64,000 nt of DNA from Rhizobium leguminosarum (GCF_002953715.1 NZ_CP025013.1:496001-560000); one strand, 5' to 3'. Positions 53,687 to 62,899 are shown, counted from the first letter of the stretch. A program made the numbers and translations. The notes: generated by a model from the letters alone, not told the origin.

Positions 53687-54109
53687 ATGCCCGCGACGAA
53701 CGAAGGTCCGATCATCAAAGCTTGCACGTCTCAAAGCCACAAAGCTGTCTCTGCCGAGGCATTGCTCGACGTTGAGAAGGCGCGGCCGGTGCTTGAGCAG
53801 ATCGCCAACAAGTGGTCAGTCCTGATCCTCACCGTCCTGTGTACTCGGCCGTCACGCTTTAACGAGATCATGCGGCGCCTCGACGGTATCACGCACAAAG
53901 CGCTCGCCGACGCACTGAAGCGACTGGAGCGCAATGGACTCATTCGCCGTGAAGTGCTCACGACAACGACACCTGTCGGCGTCGAATATACCATCACCTC
54001 GCTCGGCCGCTCTCTTCAGCAGCCGTTCGAGGCGCTCTACGCTTGGTCCATGACCTACGGTCCGGAGCTTGAGCGCGCGCAAGACGAATACGATCGGGTC
54101 CGAGATTAG
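53687..54109 (+). CDS. HxlR family regulator
   Basis: A 140-residue HxlR protein: VLEQIANKWSVLILTVLC and ITHKALADALKRLERNGLIR. Cys13 in IIKACTSQ lies near the N-terminus, the position of the sensing Cys in some quinone/aldehyde-responsive members. It probably regulates the divergent SDR gene at 52863. Confidence 0.88.
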   Translation: MPATNEGPIIKACTSQSHKAVSAEALLDVEKARPVLEQIANKWSVLILTVLCTRPSRFNEIMRRLDGITHKALADALKRLERNGLIRREVLTTTTPVGVEYTITSLGRSLQQPFEALYAWSMTYGPELERAQDEYDRVRD

Positions 54110-54257
54110 CTAGTCTGCGAATACCAGCGATCTGATCGCCGACCACGCGGGGCAGGACAGCGATCCCAACGCCTTGCCCGCACATGCGCCCCTGAACGTT
54201 GCGGTTATTCGATCCCAGGAGCGGCCTGGCTTTAGAAAACTGGTTCCGGCTGATCAC
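54110..54257 (-). pseudogene. LysR regulator fragment
   Basis: The minus strand reads GRMCGQGVGIAVLPRVVGDQ, then IAGIRRL, typical of the last third of a LysR effector domain. It is an isolated fragment directly after the HxlR gene. Confidence 0.6.
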
Positions 54258-54312
54258 TCGCGAATACTAAACGGGCGCTTCGTCCCTTACGTCACAAGGG
54301 CCTTGAGCGCAA

Positions 54313-54765
54313 TCAAACAGCAAAGCTCCTCCTTAGAAAAGGCATCAGCATATTAAGGACCTCCTCAGGCGCATCTTCCGGCTGCAGATGACCGCCAGAT
54401 ATTGCTCCCCCGGTGACGTCGTCTGCCCACTGTCTCCAGACTTCGATCGGACTCCTACCGTCGGATTGTCTATTTCCTTGAGGCCAGGATACGAGAACAG
54501 GGCAGCGAAGTTTGCGACCTTCCCTGCGATCAGCCCGATCATGTTCCAGATCCTCCTGCAATGCCGATCGATAGTCTTCGACGATGGCGTGTCGTACGCT
54601 CCGTTGGCCGAACGCCTCGTGATAGACATCAGTGGCCTCCTGCTCCAGGAAATCACGCCCCTCTGTCATCCTGGCCAGAACGCGCTTGAGATAGCCGCGT
54701 GGATCCAAATCAAGGAGATGCTCAGCAAGGCCATCCGGTTGCGCGAATGGATAAGCAGATAAAAA
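54313..54765 (-). pseudogene. Alpha/beta hydrolase (haloacetate dehalogenase-like) remnant
   Basis: The minus frame reads LAEHLLDLDPRGYLKRVLAR, HAIVEDYRSALQEDLEHDRA and GRKLRCPVLVSWP; then VEVWRQWADDVTGG-like IEVWRQWADDVTGGAISGGH and PEEVLNMLMPFL. This is the cap and C-terminal half of an alpha/beta hydrolase. The nucleophile half is missing, cut off at the start of the TetR gene. The catalytic His is still present in SGGHLQPEDAP. Confidence 0.7.
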
Positions 54766-55334
54766 GGCGGCGCGGCGGGCCTCGTACATTCAACCGTGAA
54801 GAGGCGATCGACATCGCCATGCGGCTGTTCTGGCGGCACGGCTATGAAGGCGTATCGCTCAATGACCTGACGGCCGCGATCGGGATTGCGCCGCCGAGTC
54901 TTTATGCTGCGTTCGGGAGCAAGGCTGAGCTATATCGCGAGGCTCTGGACCGATATGCCGGAATTCCGGGCGCGCTTCTAAACCTGGATGCAGCATCGAC
55001 ACAGGACGAAGTTGTGGCGGCGATCTTGCGTCAAGGCGCTGATGCCGTGACCGATCCTGAGGGAGAAAGAGGATGTATGGTATCAAGCGGCATGCTCCAA
55101 TGCGCCGAAGAACACGCTTCCCTTGCGCTGGCCGTGTCGAAGCGCCGAGACGCGATGCGGGAAGCGATTTCTGAAGCATTAGGCCGATGGCTCGATCCGG
55201 ACCGTTCGAAATCCCTCGCCCGCTTTCTGGTCGTCGTGCTTCAGGGCATGTCTGTCCAAGCCCGAGATGGTGCCACGCGCGGGGAACTGGAAGAGGTCAT
55301 TGAAGAGGTATTACGGATCCATCGAGTCGGCTAA
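54747..55334 (+). CDS. TetR family regulator
   Basis: A 195-residue TetR protein. Residues 10-60 form the HTH (AMRLFWRHGYEGVSLNDLTA; PPSLYAAFGSKAELYREAL). The effector half has GCMVSSGMLQCAEE and QGMSVQARDGA, nearly the same as in the TetR gene at 55599, so the two are paralogues. ATG 54747 lies inside the end of the hydrolase remnant. The Cys in RGCMV may be a sensing residue. Confidence 0.85.
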   Translation: MDKQIKRRRGGPRTFNREEAIDIAMRLFWRHGYEGVSLNDLTAAIGIAPPSLYAAFGSKAELYREALDRYAGIPGALLNLDAASTQDEVVAAILRQGADAVTDPEGERGCMVSSGMLQCAEEHASLALAVSKRRDAMREAISEALGRWLDPDRSKSLARFLVVVLQGMSVQARDGATRGELEEVIEEVLRIHRVG

Positions 55335-55339
55335 TTCGC

Positions 55340-55580
55340 ACTGCCCAAGGCTGCAATCTCATTGCTCAATTAGGCTGCTCTTGATGGCCTCGGTTGCTGG
55401 GTGGGCAAAGTTCCCCGTACAATGCCTTTCCGCGACTTCGATCTCTTATGACGTGGGATATAAAAGCCCGAACCAGTTCAGCGGGAATATGCGCGACTGT
55501 TCGGATTGCCGCCGTCGAGGGACCTAGAAAGGGCGCTTACACCGAATCCACCTCAACGTGGAAGACGCAAGGTGCGCGTA
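55340..55580 (+). pseudogene. AraC regulator C-terminal remnant
   Basis: The plus strand reads SYDVGYKSPNQFS, and in the shifted frame REYARLFGLPPSRDLERA. This is the last HTH of an AraC protein; a one-base loss near 55480 breaks it. Upstream coding is gone. It fills the gap between the two TetR genes. Confidence 0.65.
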
Positions 55581-55598
55581 AGCACGATCCGACGCGGT

Positions 55599-56240
55599 TC
55601 ACGTGTCTCCACGCCGAACCGCTCTAGGGGCTGCGCTCCCAGGCCAGGCCGTGAGTGCGAGATCGATCAGCCGCTTCAGCCGCGCATTGCAGGCGCCATC
55701 GCAGGCCTGTGCAGACATGCCCTGGATAATAGCCCCGTAGAAGCGAGCGAGCGTATCGGTATCGGTCTGGGGCGGCAACTCGCCTTCCTCGATGGCACGG
55801 TCGAAGCGAGCTTTAAGGGTCTGCACCGACGCCTCGCGCAGGGCCGCTGTCATTTGCGCGACGGATGCGTTTTCTTCGGCATGCTGCAGGACGGCGGTCG
55901 AGACCATGCAACCTCGCGGCTTGTCCGGTTGCGTATCACCGTCTGCGATGTCGTAAAGGAAGAGGGTCAGGGCTTCGTATACAGGGAGGTCTGATGCTAA
56001 GATTTCCAACCGGCGGCTGGTTTCACGGGCGATGCTGAAGTCGAGCGCCTGACGGTATAACTCTTCCTTTGAGCCGAACATCGAATAGAGGGTCGGCGGA
56101 TTGATACCCATGGCCTTCGTGAGATCAGCGGTCGAGGTCCCTTCGTAGCCACGTTCCCAGAACAAGCGCACCGCGATGTCGAGCCCGACGTCGCGATCGA
56201 GCACGCGCGGCCTTCCTCGTTTACGGACTGGACTCTCCAT
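55599..56240 (-). CDS. TetR family regulator
   Basis: A 213-residue TetR protein with the HTH in VRLFWERGYEGTSTADLTKA and PPTLYSMFGSKEELYRQ, and an effector half with RGCMVSTAVLQHAEEN and QGMSAQACDGA. It is divergent from an SDR gene at 56331; two palindromes lie in between and one touches its start codon, so it should repress both itself and the SDR. Confidence 0.9.
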   Translation of the reverse strand: MESPVRKRGRPRVLDRDVGLDIAVRLFWERGYEGTSTADLTKAMGINPPTLYSMFGSKEELYRQALDFSIARETSRRLEILASDLPVYEALTLFLYDIADGDTQPDKPRGCMVSTAVLQHAEENASVAQMTAALREASVQTLKARFDRAIEEGELPPQTDTDTLARFYGAIIQGMSAQACDGACNARLKRLIDLALTAWPGSAAPRAVRRGDT

Positions 56241-56243
56241 TAA

Positions 56244-56306
56244 AATAGCGATCCCTATTAATGTCGTTGACAGGTGGCTTAAGCCTCTTATTATAGGGAT
56301 CCCTAT
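56244..56306. promoter_or_regulatory. Two TetR operator palindromes
   Basis: AATAGCGATCCCTATT (56244-56259) is a 16-bp palindrome with one mismatch; ATAGGGATCCCTAT (56293-56306) is a perfect 14-bp palindrome of the same core. They are about 49 bp apart, one next to each divergent start. Sequence symmetry and position fit TetR dimer sites. Confidence 0.8.
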
Positions 56307-56330
56307 TTAATTTATCAACGGAGTGTTCCC

Positions 56331-57104
56331 ATGTCCCAGAGACTAGCAAACAAGATAGCTCTCATCACCGGAAGTTCGCGCGGTATCGGCCGGGCGGTTG
56401 CTCTTGCGTTTGCGAAGGAGGGTGCGGAGCTAATTGGCGTGCACTACACGGCCAACGTGGATGCGGCCAATGCCACCGTACGCGATATCGAGGCACTTGG
56501 TGTCAAGGCCGTCGCCGTGAAGGCCGATCTCAGACAGGGCAAGGAGGCGGCCGACAGCCTCTGGGCGCAGTTCAGCGAAGCCGCGCGTACCGAGACGGGC
56601 TCGTCAGCTCTCGATACTCTAGTGAACAATGCGGGCATCGCGCCGGCACTGCCGCTGAAGCAGACGAGCGAAGCTGCTTTCGACGAGGTCATGACGATCA
56701 ACTATAAAGCGCCGTTCTTTCTGATCCAGGCAGTGGCCGACCACATTCGCGATAATGGTCGCATCATCAATGTCTCGACTGGATTTACGCGGATCGCGGC
56801 GCCGACGCATCCCGCCTATGCGGCCTCCAAGGGGGCGCTGGAGACATTGACACTGGCGCTGGCACCTGAATTTGCAGCTCGCGGGATTACGGTCAATGCC
56901 GTGCTGCCGGGTGTGACGGAGACGGACATGAATGCCGAATGGCTGGCATCGCCGGACGCGCGCGCCGGCGCCGAAGCCCTCTCGGTCTTCTCACGTGTAG
57001 GACAGGCGGAGGACGTCGCCGACGTCATCGCTTTTCTTGCATCGAACGATGCGCGTTGGACGACGGGCCAGATGATTGATGCGACGGGTGGCGCCCGGAT
57101 CTGA
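56331..57104 (+). CDS. SDR family oxidoreductase
   Basis: A 257-residue SDR: ITGSSRGIGRAVALAFAKEG, VNNAGIAPAL, active-site YAASKGALETL, and end WTTGQMIDATGGARI. It is controlled by the divergent TetR regulator, with one palindrome 24 bp before its ATG. Substrate unknown; the group is often involved in quinone or ketone reduction. Confidence 0.9.
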   Translation: MSQRLANKIALITGSSRGIGRAVALAFAKEGAELIGVHYTANVDAANATVRDIEALGVKAVAVKADLRQGKEAADSLWAQFSEAARTETGSSALDTLVNNAGIAPALPLKQTSEAAFDEVMTINYKAPFFLIQAVADHIRDNGRIINVSTGFTRIAAPTHPAYAASKGALETLTLALAPEFAARGITVNAVLPGVTETDMNAEWLASPDARAGAEALSVFSRVGQAEDVADVIAFLASNDARWTTGQMIDATGGARI

Positions 57105-57663
57105 TCAACCCCGAGCCTCCGCTATGTGTGCAGCCATTCAAATCGCTGCAGAGGATGAATGCTTGACGAAGTGCCGGTTGAGGTCCGGTTCCCCGTCACC
57201 AATGAGACAAGATCGCGCTCGCGAGCGCGATCTTGCATTCATCCACTCGGCGGGCGCCTACCTGCGAGGTTAGCGGGCCAGAGAGCCACGCGGACCAGTT
57301 GCCATCGGCCACGAGCGCGGCAGAACGGCGACCGCAACGACGCCCGGCGCATTATTTCGATAAGCAGTCGATGATCGCTCGGTCGGAGCCTTCGACTCCT
57401 GGGCCTCCTCGACGAGTTTGATCACGCGGGCAACCGTATTGTCAGAAGCTTGGGCAGTTGGTGCCTAAGTGACATTGTCATGCATCCTAAGAGCTTTAAT
57501 CTGCCCACACGCTCGATCAGGGTTGACTCAAAATCCCCCATCATATTTTCCGTCATTGCCCGGCATGGTGAGAACCTATTCTCAGGCCTCGGGCATTACG
57601 CTCTATGCAAACCGAGTTGCCGCGACGTCTTGCGGGACTGAGTACGAGGGATTTTTTGGGCCA
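57105..57663. other. Stretch without a recognised gene
   Basis: No convincing gene in 560 bp. It includes the palindrome at 57208-57235 and an open frame (57469-57747) whose last 25 codons are the start of chrA. Confidence 0.4.
57208..57235. terminator. Perfect 28-bp palindrome
   Basis: CAAGATCGCGCTCG joined directly to CGAGCGCGATCTTG: two perfect 14-base arms without a loop. As RNA it forms a strong hairpin about 100 bp after the SDR gene stop, so it could end transcription from either side. There is no T tract. Confidence 0.55.
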
Positions 57664-58853
57664 GTGGATGATCATGCAGACCAGGGTTCTCCCTTCGAAG
57701 TCTTCCGAGTGTTCCTGAAACTCGGCCTCATCTCGTTCGGGGCCTAATCGCGCATCTCGGTTACTTCCGTGACGAACTGGTCGTTCGAAGACAATGGATC
57801 GACGAAAAGGGGTATGCGGACCTAGTGGCGCTCTGCCAATTCCTTCCCGGACCGGCGTCGAGCCAGGTTGGCTTTGCCCTAGGAGTTTTGCGGGGCGGCG
57901 GCGGAGGCTTTGCCGCCTGGCTCGCCTTCACCATGCCGTCGGCCATTATCCTAGTTGCTTTCGCGCTTGGTGCAGCCGCGTTCAAAGGTCCTCTTGCCGA
58001 AAGTTTTCTCCATGGCCTGAAACTGGTCGCTGTCGCGGTCGTCGCCCAAGCCATTTGGGGAATGGCCCGAACGCTCACACCAGATCGAGTGCGTGCAGGC
58101 ATCGCGCTTGCCGCGATTGCTATCGTTGTGGTCTTCACCGGTTCTTTTGGGCAGGTCACGGCCATCGGCATTGGAGCGTGCGCGGGCCTGTGGCTGTGCA
58201 GTGCTGACGCGACACCGATTTCCGGACAACTAAACTTCCCTGTCTCCCGGCGGGGCGGCGGCGTGGCACTCATTCTTTTCGCATTACTTCTCCTGCTGCC
58301 CCCGCTTGTCGTCAGTGCAACCCATTCTCAAGGTCTCGCTCTGTTCGACGCTTTTTACCGGTCGGGCGCATTTGTCTTCGGCGGCGGGCATGTGGTGCTT
58401 CCTTTGCTTCAAGCAGAAGTCGTTACGCACTGATGGGGCAGTAACGAGGAATTCCTGGCGGGTTACGGCGTCGCTCAAGCAGTGTCGGGTCCGCTTTTCA
58501 CGTTCGCCGCCTATCTCGGCGCGGTGATGGGACCTTCGCCAAATGGCGTTGTCGGTGCGGAGGTGGCGCTGGTGGGGTTGCTACTGCCGGGCATGTTGCT
58601 GGTCTATGGCGTGTTGCCGTTCTGGGACGGACTCCGCTCCAAAGCTGCCCAGGCTGCAGTGCGGGGGGCGAACGCGGCTGTTGTCGGCATTCTCGGCGCG
58701 GCCCTCTACAACCCCGTCTGGACAAGCGCTGTCCTGACGTCGTACGATTTTGCGCTTGCGCTTGCGGGCTTCCTCCTTCTGGCCGTCTGGAAGTCGCCTC
58801 CATGGATCGTAGTCGTTTTGTTAGCTTTATCCGGCACAATTTTGAGCATCTGA
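57664..58853 (+). pseudogene. chrA: chrA chromate transporter gene with two lesions
   Basis: It encodes a CHR-family transporter of normal length (about 396 codons). The N-terminal part SPFEVFRVFLKLGLISFG loses one G in the GGGG run at 57739-57742; the next frame continues IAHLGYFRDELVVRRQW and QFLPGPASSQVGFALG. A second lesion is an in-frame TGA at 58431-58433 between LLQAEVVTH and WGSNEEFLAGYGVAQA. The second CHR half is otherwise intact. Chromate export by this gene is therefore doubtful. Confidence 0.82.
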
Positions 58854-58865
58854 GAAGGAATCCCG

Positions 58866-59663
58866 ATGTCGCACGACCCTGTCATCGAGCCAATCGCACT
58901 TCCGTCCTTAGGGGGCTTCCGTCTGCTCGACGTGCGCGAGCTGGCCGCGTTTGAGGGCGATCATCCGGCCAGCGCCGTCCGCGTGCCTATCGAGGTGTGG
59001 GAGGCGGCGGCGAAGACTGGCGAGACGTCCTTCGAAAACGTTGACTATTGGGAACGTGCAATCGCCACGCTCGGCGTGGATGGTCAAATGCCCAACGTCG
59101 TTTATGATGATGGCCGGATGACCGAAGCGGCACGGGTATGGTTTATCCTCCAATATTTTGGCGCAAGAACTTTGATTTTGAACGGTGGATGGCCCGCGAT
59201 CCGTGGGCATGAGGACCTGCTGGCGACCGCCGAGAGGCCTGCCGGCACGGCAACGTTCAGGGCGCAACCAGGGTCGGGACCGGTCGGGTTGGTAGACCGG
59301 AAGTCACTGGCGGCCGAGCTTGACAGGGATGTTCGGATTTTCGACGCGAGGACCAAGGACGAGTTCGCTGGCGAGGACCTTCGGCGCAACGCTCGCGGCG
59401 GTCATCTCCCAGGCGCACGCTTGCTTCCGCATTCCCATTTGCTCGACAGTGGCCTCTTGAAGCCTGCCGAAGACTTGCGCGAGCTTCTGACCGCTGCCGG
59501 GTTCCAGCAAGGCGACCATGTCGTCACGCATTGCGATGGCGGTGGCCGAGCGGCGCTCGCGGCCGCTGCCGTCGCCCGGGCCGGATATGAGGATGTCCGC
59601 GCCTACTATCTCAGTTTTGCCGACTGGGCGAAAGACGAAAGCTGCCTGATTGTTCGAGACTGA
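58866..59663 (+). CDS. Two-domain rhodanese (sulfurtransferase)
   Basis: A 265-residue protein with two rhodanese-like domains. The first (about residues 1-120) has no nucleophile Cys; the second carries VVTHCDGGGRAALAA with the active Cys. The first domain keeps the typical FRLLDVRELAAFEGDHPASA start. Chr operons often contain rhodanese genes. It follows chrA by 12 bp with AAGGAAT. Confidence 0.85.
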   Translation: MSHDPVIEPIALPSLGGFRLLDVRELAAFEGDHPASAVRVPIEVWEAAAKTGETSFENVDYWERAIATLGVDGQMPNVVYDDGRMTEAARVWFILQYFGARTLILNGGWPAIRGHEDLLATAERPAGTATFRAQPGSGPVGLVDRKSLAAELDRDVRIFDARTKDEFAGEDLRRNARGGHLPGARLLPHSHLLDSGLLKPAEDLRELLTAAGFQQGDHVVTHCDGGGRAALAAAAVARAGYEDVRAYYLSFADWAKDESCLIVRD

Positions 59664-59693
59664 ATGACTTGGAAGCCAACCGTGAAGGAGATC

Positions 59694-60076
59694 ATGGCGA
59701 CTGTCAGCGTACGTTATATCGTGGACGACGTGGATGCAGCAATGGCGTTCTATGCAACGCATCTCGGCTTTTCCGTCGCCGCCCATCCTGCTCCGAGCTT
59801 CGCGATCCTGGTACGGGGAGATTTGCGCCTGCTTGTGAACGGGACGACGGGGCCGGGCGGAGCGTCTCAACCGATGCCGGATGGCCGCAAGCCCGCGCCT
59901 GGCGGCTGGAATCGGATTCAGCTTGAGGTCACGAACCTTGACGTCGAAGTCGCCCGCCTACGGTCGGCGGGAATTCGTTTTCGCAACGAGATCGTGACCG
60001 GCATGGGTGGAAAGCAGATTCTGGTCGATGATCCGGCTGGTATCCAATCGAGTTGTTCGAGCCGCCACAGAAGTAG
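59694..60076 (+). pseudogene. Glyoxalase/VOC gene with a frameshift at its end
   Basis: From ATG 59694 (GAAGGAG site) it reads VSVRYIVDDVDAAMAFYATH and GGWNRIQLEVTNLDVEVARL, a VOC-fold protein. One base is missing near 60040; the shifted frame gives PIELFEPPQK and a natural stop at 60074-60076, exactly as expected for the family. In the observed frame the ORF runs on into the TauE gene, producing an artificial 537-codon frame. Only the last 11 residues are affected, so it may be a recent error or mutation. Confidence 0.75.
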
Positions 60077-60473
60077 TCCCGACCAAATGTCACCTCTCAG
60101 TGGCGCTTCCGCGCGTAGGGCCGCTTATCGATTGACGTTAAGGCAAATAACCGAAGCCACCCAGCTGGATCACGGAAGGCCCTGGTGGTGCCGGGTTTGT
60201 GGAAATCGCCGATGCTGTAATCACTGCACGGACTGGAAGTTAGGAACTGGTTGCACTCGATGTTCCTCCCTTGTCGCACGTTCGGACGATTTTTGCGGCG
60301 TCATCGATCGCGATTTTGCGTTCAGCCTGCCAAGGGGCGAGGTGGCGAGTTCGCCTGTGGGGTTCGCCGGTAAGCCGGCATTCACGAGAGCGTGCCACCA
60401 TCGACAATTTTCTGCGTTTCCATCTGCCATACCGACTGTCCTGCTGCGTGATATTTATGCATACATATCGCCC
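60077..60473. other. Gap inside the chr-sulfur cluster
   Basis: About 400 bp between the VOC gene and tauE without a gene of its own. It is open in the frame of the neighbours but the translation (for example CRVCGNRRCCNHCTDWKLG) is not protein-like. Confidence 0.4.
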
Positions 60474-61277
60474 ATGACTGACACCGCCAACACACCACTT
60501 CCCCGTCATCCTGCTGCTGCTTTCGGTGGAGGAGCCATTATTGGTGCCCTCGGAGGTCTCATCGGCCTGGGAGGCGCCGAGTTCCGCCTTCCGACCTTGA
60601 TCGGGTTCTTCAATTTTGCAGCCCTAGAGGCAGTCATCCTCAACAAGGCCATGAGCCTCGTCGTCGTCGCGACCGCGCTCCCCTTCCGGGCTGGTAGCGT
60701 GCCCTTCGGCGCTATAGCCGATAACTGGCCGATCGTTCTCAACCTCCTCGCGGGGAGCCTGATCGGCGCTTGGTTCGGCGCAGGCCGGGCGACCAAACTT
60801 CAGTCAGAGACGCTCTACAAGGTCATCGCCATCATGCTCGCGGCGATCGCGATCGTTCTGATGCTTGGGCACGACGCCTCAGCCGGCCGACCTCTATTGA
60901 CGGGCGTCTCCCAGCTCGTTGCCGGCGTTATTGCGGGCTTCATCATTGGCATCGTCGCCGCGCTGCTTGGCGTCGCGGGGGGCGAACTTCTGATCCCGAC
61001 GCTGGTGCTTCTGTTCGGCGCGGATATCAAGCTCGCCGGTAGTCTCTCGCTCGCGGTGAGCCTGCCAACCATGCTGGTCGGCTTCACCCGCTACAGTCGC
61101 GACCAGAGCTTCTCCGTCGTCGGCCGCAACAAGGCTTTCCTGCTCATAATGGCTGCTGGATCGATCGTCGGTACGTTTATTGGCGGGCTGCTGCTTGGTA
61201 TCGTTCCCAATGCGGTGTTGCTGCCGGCATTGGCAATCATTCTCCTGGTTTCGGCGTTGAAGGTGTGGCGACATTAG
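60474..61277 (+). CDS. TauE/SafE family exporter (TSUP)
   Basis: A 267-residue membrane protein with eight or so helices. Both TSUP half-motifs are present: GALGGLIGLGGAEFRLPTLI and GIVAALLGVAGGELLIPTLV. It starts at ATG 60474; no strong ribosome site. It is not a close copy of the tauE pseudogene at 24138 (its first motif has E in place of the usual small residue). It probably exports sulfite or organosulfonates. Confidence 0.88.
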   Translation: MTDTANTPLPRHPAAAFGGGAIIGALGGLIGLGGAEFRLPTLIGFFNFAALEAVILNKAMSLVVVATALPFRAGSVPFGAIADNWPIVLNLLAGSLIGAWFGAGRATKLQSETLYKVIAIMLAAIAIVLMLGHDASAGRPLLTGVSQLVAGVIAGFIIGIVAALLGVAGGELLIPTLVLLFGADIKLAGSLSLAVSLPTMLVGFTRYSRDQSFSVVGRNKAFLLIMAAGSIVGTFIGGLLLGIVPNAVLLPALAIILLVSALKVWRH

Positions 61278-61508
61278 GCGATGGGCGGAACGGACGGTTC
61301 ATAATTTCATCACGCTGTTTCGGCATCCAAACCATAGGTCGAGCCCCGGATCATCCTAGCGGCCGCTCGCTATGCTTGCCCAAGCATGAGCCTATTCCGT
61401 CCCCCTAGCTGCCCGCGTGGTTGCCTATGTATTCGAGCGCGGCGCGTCGTCAAAGCCTTTGGCGACTTGTGAAAGCTCTCTACGTCTCAAGCCGGGAACG
61501 ACTTGCCG
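61278..61508. other. Gap between convergent transcription units
   Basis: Nothing recognised. A short inverted repeat lies at about 61373-61387 (TGCTTGCCCAAGCA), which may help end transcripts. Confidence 0.35.
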
Positions 61509-62858
61509 TCAGCCTGTTTGCGATGCCTGAATGGCGGTCGGTGACGCAAGCGGCGGCAGCTCCAGATTGGAGCGGAAATCCTCTCCGACATAATCGGTGT
61601 CGATCAGTTGACGGCGCCGGAGTTCAGGAAGCAGACCGTTTACCAGCAGATCCTCCTGGTCGGGATTGCCGAAGCCATGCAGCGACAAGACATCGAGAAC
61701 GCCGGCAATGACGCGCTCTTCGATCGCATCCGCCAGCTGTTCCGGCGTGCCGGCAACCGACCAATGGCCGGTCTCTTGCGCCTGAATGATCAGTTCGCGC
61801 AGCGTCAGTCCCTGGCGCGCGTAGCGACGAAAGATCTCCACTCTCCCGCGCCTGCGGTTGATGCTGGTCACCTCCGGCAGCAATGTATCCGGTAGTGGCC
61901 TGTCCAGCGGCAGACCGGAGAGATCGAGATCGCCGCCCAGCATGTCGGCAAGCTTCAAGCGACCCTGCTCGTAGTCAATGCGCTCGTGTTTTTCCTTCAG
62001 GCGCCGCGCCACGTCGGCGTCGGACTCGCCGATCACCGCGTGGAAGGAATTCATGATGAAGGGCAGATCGCTTCCACGACCGAAACTCACTGCGCGACGG
62101 CGTAAATCGGTCGCGAAGGCAATGGCGTCCTCGAGCTTGGGCTGTGAGGTGTAGACGACCTCTGCGTAGCGCGCGCCCACCGTCACCCCGGCTTCGGACT
62201 GTCCGGCCTGAAACTGGACCGGGCGGCGCTGCGGCAAGGGCGGCACGTTCAAGGGGCCTGCGACACTGAAGTGCTTGCCGCGATAGTCGATGCGGTGGAA
62301 CTTGGCCGGGTCGATGCCGACGGCTCCGGAACCCTTGCGCTGGGCTGCGTCCCGTTCATTGGCATCATAAAGCGCGTTGACGACCTCGATGAATTCGGCG
62401 GCGCGCTCGTAGCGTTCTTCCGGGCTCGGTAGCGTCTCTCCGAAATTCTCTTCGCCGACGGAGGAGGTCACCGCGTTCCAACCGGTGCGGCCGCCGCTGG
62501 CGTGATCCAGCGTGCCGATCTGGCGCGCCAGATTGTAGGGGTGATGGAAGGTGGTCGAGACGGTGGCGATCAGGCCGATCTGCGATGTCGCCTGGCTGAG
62601 CGCCGCAAGAGCAATGATCGGCTCCTGTATGCCGGCCGTGCCGGCAAGGCCGGCCGGGTCGATATGCAGAAGATCGGCGGTGAACAGGCCGGTGATCTTC
62701 TCGGCCTCGGCTTTGCGGGCAAGTTCGACGGCGCGCTTCGCTCCCGTCGATGGCTCGATGTCATTCGATGCGGAGATGACGCTGCTTGCGCCGGTCAGGG
62801 TCTTCAGGCGACGTTTGCGGGTAGGGGTCATGACAGATGTCTCGCAGATTGAATTCAT
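61509..62858 (-). CDS. LLM class flavin-dependent monooxygenase (NtaA/SnaA/DszA type)
   Basis: A 449-residue FMNH2-dependent monooxygenase. The core runs from VELARKAEAEKITGLFTADL through GRTGWNAVTSSVGEENFGE to QFQAGQSEAGVTVGARYAEV, all typical of the NtaA/DszA group. The front is odd: the first strand with the usual GAWRHP region is replaced by RKRRLKTLTGASSVISASND, and the protein lacks some 10-15 residues. It follows a peptide-type ABC ATPase gene by 41 bp. Members cleave C-S or C-N bonds of sulfonates and amines, so the pair may serve uptake and desulfonation. Confidence 0.85.
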   Translation of the reverse strand: MNSICETSVMTPTRKRRLKTLTGASSVISASNDIEPSTGAKRAVELARKAEAEKITGLFTADLLHIDPAGLAGTAGIQEPIIALAALSQATSQIGLIATVSTTFHHPYNLARQIGTLDHASGGRTGWNAVTSSVGEENFGETLPSPEERYERAAEFIEVVNALYDANERDAAQRKGSGAVGIDPAKFHRIDYRGKHFSVAGPLNVPPLPQRRPVQFQAGQSEAGVTVGARYAEVVYTSQPKLEDAIAFATDLRRRAVSFGRGSDLPFIMNSFHAVIGESDADVARRLKEKHERIDYEQGRLKLADMLGGDLDLSGLPLDRPLPDTLLPEVTSINRRRGRVEIFRRYARQGLTLRELIIQAQETGHWSVAGTPEQLADAIEERVIAGVLDVLSLHGFGNPDQEDLLVNGLLPELRRRQLIDTDYVGEDFRSNLELPPLASPTAIQASQTG

Positions 62859-62899
62859 GTCTCCGGCAAGCTCTTGCCGGATGTTCTAGCAAGCGCCGC

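Noticed and set aside
59664..61277. A 537-codon open frame that would be a VOC-TauE fusion protein
   Set aside because: The frame only joins because of a one-base loss at the end of the VOC gene; the middle 130 codons are not protein-like and the native VOC stop is at 60074-60076.
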